Below are positions 14,754 to 23,268 of a stretch of DNA of 41,603 nt, piece by piece; the stretch's first letter is position 1; each line of letters begins with the position of its first letter. The DNA is from Candidatus Bipolaricaulis sp. GTDB lineage: Bacteria; Bipolaricaulota; Bipolaricaulia; UBA7950; UBA9294. The notes under the pieces are model-generated. The model did no database searches, was not told the DNA's origin, and worked only from the letters and a program-made list of their open reading frames with translations. The stretch covers positions 6,099 through 47,701 of the forward strand of contig JAQTNX010000003.1 in assembly GCA_028713635.1 (NCBI GenBank), in the 5' to 3' direction. Both the position numbers and the translations under genes were made by a program.

Positions 14754-15584
14754 TCAAACTGGGCCTCTTCTCCTTTCCTGCTCCGAGCCGCTTGTTCTGG
14801 CAGATGCGCAAGAGCCGCCTTGCCCTGGCCAACCTCGGGCAATGGCTTCCATGTAGAGGGCTCTCGATCGAGATAGGTGGTGGGCCATGATGCTGCGCAT
14901 CTGCTCAGGATCTCCATTGCGCAGACCTTCAATCATCTGTTCTCCGAGCTGAAGCGTCTCTGCCGACGAAAGCGGAAGGCTGCGCATCTTGTCGACGATG
15001 ATCGGCATGATGGTTTCCATGAGGAGAGCGAAGACAGCGTTGTGCGTAGCCTTGGCGAGACCGTAGTGGAGTTTGACAGTGTGCTCGATCGTCGGCCCGT
15101 TCGACGCAACCGCGAGCTGGACCTCATGGTACGCATCCTCGAGGTACGCTATGTCCGACGGCTCAGCCCGTTGAGCAGCCAGCTCTGCAATGCTGAGCTC
15201 TAGGTACATACGTGCCTCCATGAGGTCTATGAACAGAGACTCCGTTGCCACGAATTGGGCAAGGTTTTGTTGCACACTTCCCGGGAGCCGCTTGACGAAG
15301 TAGCCCTTTCCAGGACACGACTCAAGAATGTCAAGCGCGACAAGGGCGCGGAGCGCTTCGCGTACTGTAGACCGCCCTACAGCAAGAGCTCGCATCAGCT
15401 CGCGTTCAGACGGGATGGCCTGCCCTGGCTTGATGTCGCCCGAGTCTAGGTAGTGTGCGAACTGCTCAATCACAACTTCAGTCAGGCTGCGTCTTTGCGC
15501 GGGAGAGAAGCCCTGGATCGTGGCGGCCGGCGGCGTTTCATCTGGTCTGATAAGCTGCTCATCTGCTGACATAACGAGCAGCAT
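14754..15584 (-). CDS. FadR-subfamily GntR transcriptional regulator
   Basis: Up to 276 residues. An N-terminal winged helix (LTEVVIEQFAHYLDSGDIKPGQAIPSERELMRALAVGRSTVREALRALVALDILE) is followed by an all-helical FCD effector domain (LMEARMYLELSIAELAAQRA ... LHYGLAKATHNAVFALLMETIMPIIVDKM). FadR-type regulators usually sense organic acids or acyl compounds and repress adjacent catabolic genes, so it probably controls the downstream transporter and dehydratase cluster. Starts at 15584 or at the second ATG 15572 are possible. MITE copy B ends one base before the start codon (15586), so all upstream control DNA has been replaced. The C-terminus after GWPGQGG is short and basic. Confidence 0.9.
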   Translation of the reverse strand: MLLVMSADEQLIRPDETPPAATIQGFSPAQRRSLTEVVIEQFAHYLDSGDIKPGQAIPSERELMRALAVGRSTVREALRALVALDILESCPGKGYFVKRLPGSVQQNLAQFVATESLFIDLMEARMYLELSIAELAAQRAEPSDIAYLEDAYHEVQLAVASNGPTIEHTVKLHYGLAKATHNAVFALLMETIMPIIVDKMRSLPLSSAETLQLGEQMIEGLRNGDPEQMRSIMAHHLSRSRALYMEAIARGWPGQGGSCASARTSGSEQERRRGPV

Positions 15585-15585
15585 G

Positions 15586-15697
15586 CTAGTGTCGCGTCCT
15601 CGAAGTTGCTGAACGGACGATGATGTCGACAGGCTCCGCCTGATGGCGGAATCGCTTCAGTCTCTTCCGCGCAGCCACTAACGGGACGCGACACTAG
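15586..15697 (-). mobile_element. MITE-like element, copy B (112 bp)
   Basis: Perfect 14-bp terminal repeats CTAGTGTCGCGTCC/GGACGCGACACTAG. In reverse orientation it aligns with copy A along its whole length (for example CTGTCGACATCATCGTCCGT is identical). The stem equivalent to CAATGGC/GCCATTG reads AGTGGC/GCCATC. Its left end touches the GntR regulator start. Confidence 0.88.
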
Positions 15698-16079
15698 CAC
15701 GTCATCATGCGCGTGTCAACCGTCCGCGTTGCCTCGTTGTAGTGATTACCGAAAGGGGATTGGTTCCTCGTAGGTTGGGTCACCGAAGAGAAACGGGAGT
15801 AGAGTCTCGGGACGTGGTGTAGATTCGCCGGCGACGATTCGCTGACGGCTGCTCCCCGAGCCGATTTCCGTTGTCTGCGCGTTCAGGTCGAGTCCTCCTG
15901 CGCGTGTGCTCTGGAGAGAGCCTGATTCCCGGGAACGACCGCCCGCGCACAGGCTTGCGTCGGAATGGTGAAGCTCACGCGGTCTGGGCTGGCGGTTCTC
16001 CGAGCACGATCTCGCTTCGAGGTTCCCGGGCGCATACACTCACGGCTGCCAGGGCGTACGCCGGAGCGAGGGAGGCCAA
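15698..16079. other. Intergenic between MITE copy B and znuA (382 bp)
   Basis: No gene recognised. It contains one arm of a dispersed repeat (15799-15847). The stretch before znuA (about 15960-16079) should carry the zinc importer promoter, but I find no clear Zur-type palindrome or good -35/-10 pair. Confidence 0.5.
15799..15847 (+). repeat. Dispersed 49-bp repeat, copy X
   Basis: Starts GTAGAGTCTCGGGACGTG and ends CGATTCGCTGACG. The reverse complement of 40677-40725 matches at 44 of 49 positions by my count, and all five differences are transitions. The other copy lies just outside an IS3 end, so this may be a remnant of a further mobile element. No coding sense recognised. Confidence 0.75.
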
Positions 16080-16973
16080 GTGAGAGGGTGGGGAGTCGCG
16101 GTCGTCGCGGGAACACTTCTCGCAGCCTCGGCAGCCGCCTTCGGCGATGTGCGCGTCCTCTGTACGACGACGATCGTCGGCGACGTCGTGGCTCATGTTG
16201 CAGGAAGCGACCTCTCCGTTACCGTCCTCCTGCCGGTGAACGCAGATCCGCACTCGTTCGAGGCGACGCCGAGCGATCTTGTCGAGATCGCCCGAGCCGA
16301 CGTGATCTTCGCGAACGGCGCGGGACTCGAAGCGTTCCTCGCCCCTCTCCTCGAAACCGCCACAGCACGCGTCGTCGACCTCTCGGCAGGCCTCACGCTT
16401 CGTGTGCTCTCGCCGGAAGACGGCCACGATGGCGGTGGGATCGATCCCCACGTTTGGTTCGACCCCACGAACGTCATCGCCTGGGTCGACCTCGTCGCGA
16501 CGGTCCTCGGAGACGTGGATCCCGATCACTCGGTCGGATATCGGGAACGCGCTGCGACCTACACGCAGTCCCTCCGGACACTCGATGCCTGGATCTCCGA
16601 GCAGGTCTCCCGGCTCTCCCCCGCACGCCGCAAGCTCGTGACCGATCACGACTCGTTCGGCTACTTCACCGACCGGTACGGATTCGAGCTCGTCGGGACG
16701 GTTCTTCCGGGATTGAGCGCAATGTCCGAGCCGTCGGCGCGCGAGGTCGCCGCGTTGGAGACCTCAATCCTCGCAGCAAAGGCCCCCGCCGTCTTCGTCG
16801 GAACAACCGTGAATCCCGCGCTGGCTTCCCAGGTGGCCGCCGACACCGGCGCGCGGCTCGTCGTCTTGTACACCGGCTCCTTGAGTGACGCCGACGGACC
16901 TGCGCCGACCTACGTCGACCTTCTGCGCTACGACGTTCTACAGATCGTGGCCGCCCTGGAGGACTCGCCTTGA
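16080..16973 (+). CDS. znuA: Zinc ABC transporter substrate-binding protein (ZnuA/TroA family)
   Basis: 297 residues from a GTG (16080-16082) preceded by GGGAGG; signal peptide about residues 1-22. Likely metal ligands are His in NADPHSFEATPSD, His in GIDPHVWFDP, His in TDHDSFGYF and the Asp near the end (TGSLSDADG). A histidine rather than glutamate at the third site favours zinc over manganese. Only a short acidic/His loop (PEDGHDGGG) is present, in place of the long His-rich loop of enterobacterial ZnuA. It delivers metal to the ZnuB-type permease. The stop overlaps the start of the ATPase gene, so the operon is tight. Confidence 0.92.
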   Translation: MRGWGVAVVAGTLLAASAAAFGDVRVLCTTTIVGDVVAHVAGSDLSVTVLLPVNADPHSFEATPSDLVEIARADVIFANGAGLEAFLAPLLETATARVVDLSAGLTLRVLSPEDGHDGGGIDPHVWFDPTNVIAWVDLVATVLGDVDPDHSVGYRERAATYTQSLRTLDAWISEQVSRLSPARRKLVTDHDSFGYFTDRYGFELVGTVLPGLSAMSEPSAREVAALETSILAAKAPAVFVGTTVNPALASQVAADTGARLVVLYTGSLSDADGPAPTYVDLLRYDVLQIVAALEDSP

Positions 16974-17812
16974 TTCCCCCACGATCGATCATGGCGAGAC
17001 CCGGACGGCGGACGACCGAAGCCGTCCACGATCCGAGCGCCCCGGCTCTGCGGATCCGGGACCTTCATGTCTCCTACGGAGAGCGTCTCGCGTTGGAGGC
17101 CATCACCTTCGACCTTCCGGTTGGATCACGGCTGGCCGTCGTCGGTCCGAACGGTGCAGGGAAGAGCACGCTGCTCAAGGCCGTCGCCGGGATCGTCCGA
17201 TGCGCCGACGGCTCGATCGCCGTTCACGGCGTCGTCCCCGAGGGACACACCTGCATCGCATACCTTCCCCAGCGAAGCGAGGTGGACTGGCGGTTTCCGA
17301 TCACTGCCTTCGATGCCGTCATGATGGGGCGCATCGGTCGGCTCGGACCGCTGCGTCGTCCGAAGGAGCGGGATCGCTCCGTCGTGCGCGAGGCGCTCGC
17401 CCTCGTCGGCCTTGAGGACCGCGGAAAGCGAAGGATTGGAGAGCTCTCCGGCGGCGAGCAGCAACGGATGTTCATCGCGAGAGCGATCGCTCAAGAAGCG
17501 GAGTTGGTGCTCTTCGACGAGCCGCTCGCCGGCCTCGATATCTCGTCGCGGAACGAGGTCCTCGACCTGCTCGCGCAACTCAGGAAGGCGACGATCCTCG
17601 TTGCTTTGCATGACCTCGGGATCGCCGCGACCCACTTCGACTTCGTTCTCCTGTTGCGGGGGCGAATGCTCGGCTTCGGCCGGCCGGTCGACGTGCTTCA
17701 GCCGGAGACCCTTCGCGAGGCCTACGGCGGGGCGCTACGCATGGTGAGCACAGAAAGCGGCATTCTCGTCGTCCACGACACGGCCTGCACGGCGGAGGAT
17801 CGGTGTCCGTGA
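16970..17812 (+). CDS. znuC: Zinc ABC transporter ATP-binding protein
   Basis: 280 residues. Walker A GPNGAGKST, Q-loop YLPQRSEVDW, signature LSGGEQQRM, Walker B ELVLFDEPLAGLD and the switch His in LVALHDLG are all present. It powers the ZnuA/ZnuB importer from the cytosolic face. Start: a TTG at 16970 overlaps the znuA stop and has GGAGG about 8 bases upstream; an ATG at 16991 has no such site. The N-terminal 20 residues are non-conserved, so either is possible. It overlaps the permease start by 10 bases. Confidence 0.92.
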   Translation: MIPPRSIMARPGRRTTEAVHDPSAPALRIRDLHVSYGERLALEAITFDLPVGSRLAVVGPNGAGKSTLLKAVAGIVRCADGSIAVHGVVPEGHTCIAYLPQRSEVDWRFPITAFDAVMMGRIGRLGPLRRPKERDRSVVREALALVGLEDRGKRRIGELSGGEQQRMFIARAIAQEAELVLFDEPLAGLDISSRNEVLDLLAQLRKATILVALHDLGIAATHFDFVLLLRGRMLGFGRPVDVLQPETLREAYGGALRMVSTESGILVVHDTACTAEDRCP

Positions 17813-18690
17813 TCGACTGGCTGATCGCCCCTTTGCAGTACCCGTTCATGGTCCGGGCCCTCGCCGCGTCGGTCCTCGTAAGCGGCCTCTGCGCGGTGGT
17901 CGGCGCGTACGTCGTCCTACGGTCGATGGCCTTCCTCGGCGACGCGCTGGCCCACTCCGTCCTGCCCGGGATCGCCGCTGGCCTTCTCATCTCAGGGCGC
18001 GGCGATCGCCGCTCGTTGCTGTGGTGGGCACTCGGCACGGCGATCGCCGTCTCGCTCGGAATTGGGTGGATTGGCGAGCGCAGCAGAATCCGGGAGGACA
18101 CGGCGATCGGGATCGTCTTCGCGGGGATGTTCGCGTTGGGCGTCGCTCTGCTGTCGACGGTTCGGGGGTTCGCCGTCGACCTCGTCCACATCCTCTTCGG
18201 CAACGTGCTTGGCGTCTCGTCGTGGGACCTGGCCGTGATCGGAGGGTTCGGAGCCGCCGCTCTTTTGACCGTGTTTCTCTTCTACAAGGAGTTCCTCCTC
18301 GTGACGTTCGACCCGGCGCTCGCGTCGACGCTGCGAATCCGGGCGTCGTTCTACCGTCGCCTCCTCCTCGTCCTCGTGGCCGTCGTCGTGGTCGTGTCCC
18401 TTCAGACGGTCGGCCTTGGGCTCATGCTGGCCATGCTGATCACGCCGGCAACAACGGCGTTCCTTCTGACCCGTCGCCTGCCGTGGATGATGGGGATCGG
18501 CGCGATCCTTGGCATCGTCTCCGGCGTGCTCGGCCTGTACCTGTCGTTCTACTGGGGCATCGCCTCGGGCGCCGCCATCGTGCTTGTGGCCACCGGGTTC
18601 TTCCTCGTCGCCCTGCTTGTCTCACGTCGTCGAGACGTTCTCCGCTGGCGGCTCAAGCGACGCTCCGGCCGGCCGGTTGCGGCGGAGTAG
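17803..18690 (+). CDS. znuB: Zinc ABC transporter permease (ABC-3 family)
   Basis: 295 residues with about eight membrane segments. Hallmarks: MVRALAASVLVSGLCAVVGAYVVLRSMAFLGDALAHSVLPGIAAG, DLVHILFGNVLGVSSWDL, LQTVGLGLMLAMLITPATTAFLLT and GLYLSFYWGIASGAAIVL. The GTG at 17803 follows GGAGG and overlaps the znuC stop. It forms the membrane channel of the importer. The last 25 residues are basic and cytosolic. Confidence 0.92.
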   Translation: MSVIDWLIAPLQYPFMVRALAASVLVSGLCAVVGAYVVLRSMAFLGDALAHSVLPGIAAGLLISGRGDRRSLLWWALGTAIAVSLGIGWIGERSRIREDTAIGIVFAGMFALGVALLSTVRGFAVDLVHILFGNVLGVSSWDLAVIGGFGAAALLTVFLFYKEFLLVTFDPALASTLRIRASFYRRLLLVLVAVVVVVSLQTVGLGLMLAMLITPATTAFLLTRRLPWMMGIGAILGIVSGVLGLYLSFYWGIASGAAIVLVATGFFLVALLVSRRRDVLRWRLKRRSGRPVAAE

Positions 18691-18714
18691 GCCGCGTTGT
18701 ACCGTGGCTCCCCC

Positions 18715-19614
18715 ATGATCCGCATCCGAAGGGCGACGCAGCAGGACACAGAGCGAATTCTCGCCATCTCGGCCCAGGTGTGGGACGGCAACGACTACGT
18801 CCCGTCGATCCTTGCAGACTGGCTCGTCGACCCGAGCGGCGAGCTTCTTGTGGCCGAGGTCGACGACGCCGTCGCAAGCTTCGCGTACCGCACGTGGCTT
18901 CTCCCGGGACACGCGTGGCTGCAAGGAATTCGAACAGATCCGGCCTACCGCGGGCGTGGCGTGGGCAGGGCGCTGTCGCGCGCGCTCATCGATCGCGCGT
19001 GGAGGGCCGGCGCGGCGCGGATCTCCCTGTCAACGTACTTCGACAACACGCCGTCGATCCGCATCATTGAGTCTCTCGGATTCGAGCGCGTCGCTTCGTT
19101 CGTCTTCTTGGAGCGGACGGAAGAGGCGCCTCCCCTTCCGGCGACCGCAGATCCGGGCGTCGCGGAACCAACGCCGGACGAGGCCGCGCGGTTCATCCTG
19201 GCTTCCTCGAGCCTCGCGACGGCGCGCGGTTGGTACCCGTTCGAGTGGCTCTTCCTCCCCTTCGCCGCCCGCCCGGAGGCGTTCCTGGAGAAGACGCCCT
19301 ATCGAATCGGGGTTCGCTCGGGCGACGGATGGAGATCCCTTCTCTGTGCGTCACCCGGCCGGGGGGCGGGCGACGCGTCCTTCCTGTCGTTCCTCGACGG
19401 CGATTCGAGAGACTTCGCGGCGCTGGTCGCGAAGGCGTCGCGGGACCTCGCCACCACGACATGGGAATCCATGATTCCCCGGCGCGGCGAGGATGTCGCT
19501 CCGGCCCTCCCGTCTCTCCTCGAACTCGGGTTCAAGCCGTGGCAAGACGGAAGTGAGGACGTGCTCTGCTACGACCTCGTCGCGTCCCACCTCAAGGGGT
19601 GCTCCGACGCGTAG
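18715..19614 (+). CDS. GNAT family N-acetyltransferase
   Basis: 299 residues from ATG 18715; an in-frame TTG at 18697 is possible, but the fold begins MIRIRRATQQDTERILAIS. The acetyl-CoA loop is IRTDPAYRGRGVGRALSRALIDRAW (R-x-x-G-x-G), followed by the usual STYFDNTPSIRIIESLGFERVASF. The C-terminal 150 residues (EPTPDEAARFILASSSLATARGWYPFEWLFLPF...) form an additional domain seen in some double-length GNAT proteins. Substrate unknown. It is close behind znuB but probably functionally separate, and it converges on the isomerase gene. Confidence 0.88.
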   Translation: MIRIRRATQQDTERILAISAQVWDGNDYVPSILADWLVDPSGELLVAEVDDAVASFAYRTWLLPGHAWLQGIRTDPAYRGRGVGRALSRALIDRAWRAGAARISLSTYFDNTPSIRIIESLGFERVASFVFLERTEEAPPLPATADPGVAEPTPDEAARFILASSSLATARGWYPFEWLFLPFAARPEAFLEKTPYRIGVRSGDGWRSLLCASPGRGAGDASFLSFLDGDSRDFAALVAKASRDLATTTWESMIPRRGEDVAPALPSLLELGFKPWQDGSEDVLCYDLVASHLKGCSDA

Positions 19615-19641
19615 CACAAGCGGCTCCGGAGCGCGAACCGC

Positions 19642-20436
19642 CTAGGAACCGGACGCGGCGAAGAGCCGAACGGCGTCGCGGAACCCGTCGAGAGGGCTTT
19701 CTCCCCCGCGCTGCACCTCGAGGACGCCTCGGCCCGCATAGTGGATGTCCTCGAGAATGCTGAACAGGTCGCTCCAATCGATCCGTCCGCGCCCCGGCGC
19801 ATCGTGGCTGTCGTTCACGCCATCGGTGTCGTGGAGGTGTAGGTGAGCAAGCTGGCCTCGATAGCGCCGCAGGTAGTCGCGGAGAGGATGTCGCCCCGCG
19901 TCGGACGAGAGGAACGCGTGCCCGACGTCAATGCAGATACCGAGGTTGGACGTCGCCGGGTCGTCGCCGAAGTCGTCGAGGGCGCGATCGAGAGCCCACA
20001 TCGAGTTCGGGGTGTTCTCAAGCGCGATCATCACGCTCCGTCGCCGCCCGTGGTCGAGGATCCGCTCGATCTCCGGCACGTCGGGACGTCGACCCCGTCG
20101 GTCGAGCCCGAAGCTGCCCGGGTGAACGACCAACACAGGAGCCCCGATCCGCGAAGCGAAGTCGATTTCTGCACGCAGTCCCGCGGGGTTCCACGTCCAG
20201 TAGTCGCCGCGCGTGTGCGTCGTGACAAAGGCGGCCGCGGAGACCGCGCGGATGAGGTCGCTCTCTTCCCCCGGAATCGGCCCCGCGTCGGCGGGACCCT
20301 TCGACGCCCAAACCTCGACGCCAAGCCCGAGGTCTAGACCAACGACGGAACGAACGGCGTCGCCAAGCGACGGCCACGTCGAGACGTCGCGGCCGAAGTA
20401 GAAACCCCAGAGACTTGCCCCGAGCTCGAGTGGCAT
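19642..20436 (-). CDS. Xylose isomerase-like TIM-barrel (sugar phosphate isomerase/epimerase) protein
   Basis: 264 residues of the AP-endonuclease-2/TIM family. Probable metal ligands: Glu in IALENTPNS, Asp and His in GICIDVGHAF, His in LAHLHLHDTDGVNDSHDAPGRG, and Glu in GVLEVQRGG. Members isomerise or epimerise sugars and keto acids, or cleave inosose-type compounds. It is the last gene of the leftward operon with the two lysine-degradation genes, 13 bp after the saccharopine dehydrogenase stop. A link to lysine catabolism is not established; it may act on a product of that pathway or be a passenger. Confidence 0.8.
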   Translation of the reverse strand: MPLELGASLWGFYFGRDVSTWPSLGDAVRSVVGLDLGLGVEVWASKGPADAGPIPGEESDLIRAVSAAAFVTTHTRGDYWTWNPAGLRAEIDFASRIGAPVLVVHPGSFGLDRRGRRPDVPEIERILDHGRRRSVMIALENTPNSMWALDRALDDFGDDPATSNLGICIDVGHAFLSSDAGRHPLRDYLRRYRGQLAHLHLHDTDGVNDSHDAPGRGRIDWSDLFSILEDIHYAGRGVLEVQRGGESPLDGFRDAVRLFAASGS

Positions 20437-20449
20437 GATCGGGCCCCGT

Positions 20450-21769
20450 CTACGCGACGGTCGTGGTCTCGCGGAACTGCACGCCGAGCGCGGCGAGTTC
20501 CTTGAGGACCGGCTCGTAGATGGCGGGAACCGTCGGAACGTGAACGCCGGTCAGGTCGATCTCTCCCTGGAGAACCATCCGCGCTGCGATCGCCGCGGGA
20601 AGGCCGACAAGACGCGACATCGATGTGTCCCCGTTCGGGATGCCGTAGTCCACGAGGGTCGACGTAATCTTCTCCGTCCGATCGTCGTAGGTGACCACGA
20701 ACTCGTGCTGCATGACGAGGAGATCCCGCTCACCCGGCGCGTACTGCATCTTCTCCAGCATCCGCTGCGCCAGCACGTCGAGGTACGTGTTCGCACCCGC
20801 TGGAACGGGCTCACCGGACAGGACGCCGAGCCACTCGAGGTCGGAGACGGGTTTGGCGCCCGAGGAAAGGCCGAGGCGCCGCGCCAGGTCTGCGCGTGTC
20901 GCCTTGCGCGTCCCCCCGCAGAGCGTGCCGGTGACCTCGGCCAACGTCATCCCGGCGAGTTCCGGCCGCACCGTTTCGTCGAGCAGTCCGAGCTCCACGA
21001 TCTTCTTCAGGGTATCGCACCAGCCCGGGTAGCGGAGCGTTCCGCGGAACATGCTCGTGACCGTCGGGATGCCGTAGCTTTCGATGTACGGAAGCGAGTC
21101 GCGGTTCGGGTAGACCTCGAGGGTTCCGAACCCGACGATCGGACACGGCCAGTGGTGCGCGAACAGCTCCGGGCCGGGGATGTCGACCACGACGCCGTTC
21201 TTCAAGTAGCGGGCCGGGTTCTTCCCCGCCAGAACGACGCCGCGCGGCGCCCACGAGAACTTGTACCCCATCGGGTTGTCGTTCGCTTCCGGAGCCGGCA
21301 GTCCTCCCGTGTTCGAGGTGAAGGAGACGAGGGTTCCGCCCTCGTCCCGAATCCGGTCGATGACCTGCATGGCCGACATGTGGTCGATGCCGGGATCGAC
21401 GCCGATCTCGTTCAGGAGGATCACGCCCGCCTTGCGGGCCTCACCGTCGAGTGCCCGCATCGCATCCTTCACGTACGACGTCGTGACCATGTGCTTGCCG
21501 TGCTTCACGCACAGCCGCGCGACCACAGGATGGTAGACGTAGGGAAGAAGGCTGATCGACAGGTCGTTCTGGGCGATCAACGCCTCGAGCGCCCGCTCAT
21601 CTCCGACGTCGATCGCGCACGCCACGCCGTTCTCGGCGCGTCCAATCAGTTTCTCGGCCTTCTCCACCGTCCGCGTAGCCACCGTGACCTGGAACCCCTT
21701 CACCCCGAGCAGATAGCGGACCAGTGGACCGGACACCAAACCGGCTCCGAGGACCAGAACCTTGTTCAT
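20450..21769 (-). CDS. Saccharopine dehydrogenase (glutamate-forming type)
   Basis: 439 residues. An N-terminal Rossmann fold (KVLVLGAGLVSGPLVRYLL) is followed by LSISLLPYVYHPVVARLCVKHGKHMVTTSYV and GVILLNEIGVDPGIDHMSAM, which are close to the SDH half of eukaryotic alpha-aminoadipic semialdehyde synthase (AASS). The C-terminal half carries APEANDNPMGYKFSWAPRGVVLAG and YPNRDSLPYIESYGI, also SDH hallmarks. It oxidises saccharopine to glutamate plus 2-aminoadipate semialdehyde. It sits 25 bp downstream of the LKR gene and is surely co-transcribed; together they make the two-step saccharopine route. Confidence 0.92.
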   Translation of the reverse strand: MNKVLVLGAGLVSGPLVRYLLGVKGFQVTVATRTVEKAEKLIGRAENGVACAIDVGDERALEALIAQNDLSISLLPYVYHPVVARLCVKHGKHMVTTSYVKDAMRALDGEARKAGVILLNEIGVDPGIDHMSAMQVIDRIRDEGGTLVSFTSNTGGLPAPEANDNPMGYKFSWAPRGVVLAGKNPARYLKNGVVVDIPGPELFAHHWPCPIVGFGTLEVYPNRDSLPYIESYGIPTVTSMFRGTLRYPGWCDTLKKIVELGLLDETVRPELAGMTLAEVTGTLCGGTRKATRADLARRLGLSSGAKPVSDLEWLGVLSGEPVPAGANTYLDVLAQRMLEKMQYAPGERDLLVMQHEFVVTYDDRTEKITSTLVDYGIPNGDTSMSRLVGLPAAIAARMVLQGEIDLTGVHVPTVPAIYEPVLKELAALGVQFRETTTVA

Positions 21770-21794
21770 CAGCGTCTCCCTCCCTCTCAGCCCT

Positions 21795-23108
21795 CTAGGC
21801 CGAATTCAGATGCTGCTCCAAGTACCGGTAGTCGGGCGTGAGGCTCCCACGGTACGCAATCACGGCGCGCTTCAGCTCGAGTGGCAATTCGCAAGCGTCG
21901 AACGGCCCCGAGTAGTCGGCCGCGGCGATCTGCGGCACGAAGGCTTTCAGGATGTTGCTGAAGTAGGCGGACGCCTCACGCGGCAGCTCGCTCGGAAGGA
22001 TCTCCACCGCCATGATGACAGGCCCTGTTCCCCCCACGCCCGGCGTGGTGGTGCCGCGGGACGGGTCGTACACGTAGATCGGATCGTCCGGCTCCGTCGC
22101 GCGCACCGTGACCTCGATCGCCCCTTTGACGTCGCACGAGATGTCCCCGATCACGCGAAGGTTCGGGCGTTTGGCCTCGAACTGGTCCCGGACGTCCTGC
22201 CGAGTGACGAGCCGCGGATACTTCGGCTCCCAGTAGATGCAGTTCACAACCGTGTGAAGATGCGGCAGGTACTGTGCGAACGTCCCCCGATACCGCTCCG
22301 GGTGCTGGTAGTACTCTTGGAGGTCGAACGGCCTGCCCGCGACTTGAGGCGTCACGGTGTCCGACTCCTTGAACACCACCTTGACGATCGGCCGACCAGG
22401 GTCGACGGCGGGCATCCCCGCGAGGAGAGCCGCCGGCGAGACGTCCGTGAGCGGAAGCAGGTCGAGGATCTCCTGCGCTCCCCGGGAGACGTTCCCGTAC
22501 CCCGTCACACCGATCACGAGGGGAGAGATCGACTTCGGGAGCCCGCGCGTTCGGATCTCGTCCCCCACCGCGACAATCGCCGCCTTGGCCTCGGCGAGCG
22601 ACGCGTAGGAGGACGCCTGCCGTACCCGCTCAAGCGGCGTGGGAATCCCTTCCCACAAGAGCCGCTGCCCGAGCGTCCACAGCGTGTCGATCATCCCTGC
22701 GAGTCCGGCGTAGTTGCCGAAGAAGATGAGGCGCCGTCCCGAATCATCGACGATGCGCTCGTAGTCGATGACCGTTGCACCCAGATCCAGGATCCGCTTC
22801 AGCATCGCCATGTTGTGCGGCTGTCCCTTGATCGTGTGGGAGAAGAACACGTAGACCTTGTCCCGCTCGATGACGTCAATCGGGATCTCCTTCAGACCGA
22901 TGATGACCGAGCAGTCGGCCAGCTGATCTGTCACAGGAAGTCCCACGGCTCGGTACTCGTCGTCCTCAAAGACCCGCCGTCCCGAGGACTGGACGGTCAC
23001 GTCCAGCGGATGACGGTCGCACAGCTCGCGCACATGGTCCGGAATCAGCGGCGTACGCCGCTCCCAGACGTACATGTCTTCCCGGCGGATACCGATCTTG
23101 TGGCGCAC
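21795..23108 (-). CDS. Lysine-ketoglutarate reductase (LKR domain, stand-alone)
   Basis: 437 residues. The N-terminal alanine dehydrogenase/PNT-type domain reads HKIGIRREDMYVWERRTPLIPDHV, then VFFSHTIKGQPHNMAMLKRILDLGATVIDYERIVDD and FGNYAGLAGMIDTLWTLGQRLL. These match the LKR half of AASS (IRRE...WERRAPL, SHTIKAQ, GRYAGVAGMI). A Rossmann segment (VIGVTGYGNVSRGAQEIL) follows. The enzyme condenses lysine with 2-oxoglutarate and reduces the adduct to saccharopine. Start: GTG at 23106-23108 with GGAGG 6 bases upstream; the frame extends to 23201, but that part has no homology. First gene of the operon. Confidence 0.92.
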   Translation of the reverse strand: MRHKIGIRREDMYVWERRTPLIPDHVRELCDRHPLDVTVQSSGRRVFEDDEYRAVGLPVTDQLADCSVIIGLKEIPIDVIERDKVYVFFSHTIKGQPHNMAMLKRILDLGATVIDYERIVDDSGRRLIFFGNYAGLAGMIDTLWTLGQRLLWEGIPTPLERVRQASSYASLAEAKAAIVAVGDEIRTRGLPKSISPLVIGVTGYGNVSRGAQEILDLLPLTDVSPAALLAGMPAVDPGRPIVKVVFKESDTVTPQVAGRPFDLQEYYQHPERYRGTFAQYLPHLHTVVNCIYWEPKYPRLVTRQDVRDQFEAKRPNLRVIGDISCDVKGAIEVTVRATEPDDPIYVYDPSRGTTTPGVGGTGPVIMAVEILPSELPREASAYFSNILKAFVPQIAAADYSGPFDACELPLELKRAVIAYRGSLTPDYRYLEQHLNSA

Positions 23109-23156
23109 GGCGTTCCTCCATGATCGAACTGAACGGCCTCTCGGCCAAGCCAGCGG

Positions 23157-23185
23157 AGTATACCGAAGCGGAAATGTCCAAACAA
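23157..23185 (-). promoter_or_regulatory. Candidate sigma-70-type promoter of the LKR-SDH operon
   Basis: On the minus strand, TTGTTT (23185-23180) lies 17 bases before TATACT (23162-23157). Spacing is ideal and the -10 box differs from TATAAT at one position. The inferred start site is about 40 bases before the GTG of LKR. Confidence 0.5.
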
Positions 23186-23268
23186 CCCGAACTTTCGGCA
23201 CTGCCCTCCTCCCGAACTCGATGGACTAGTCAACCGTATCTCCTATCTGTTAGGATAAGATCATCAAC

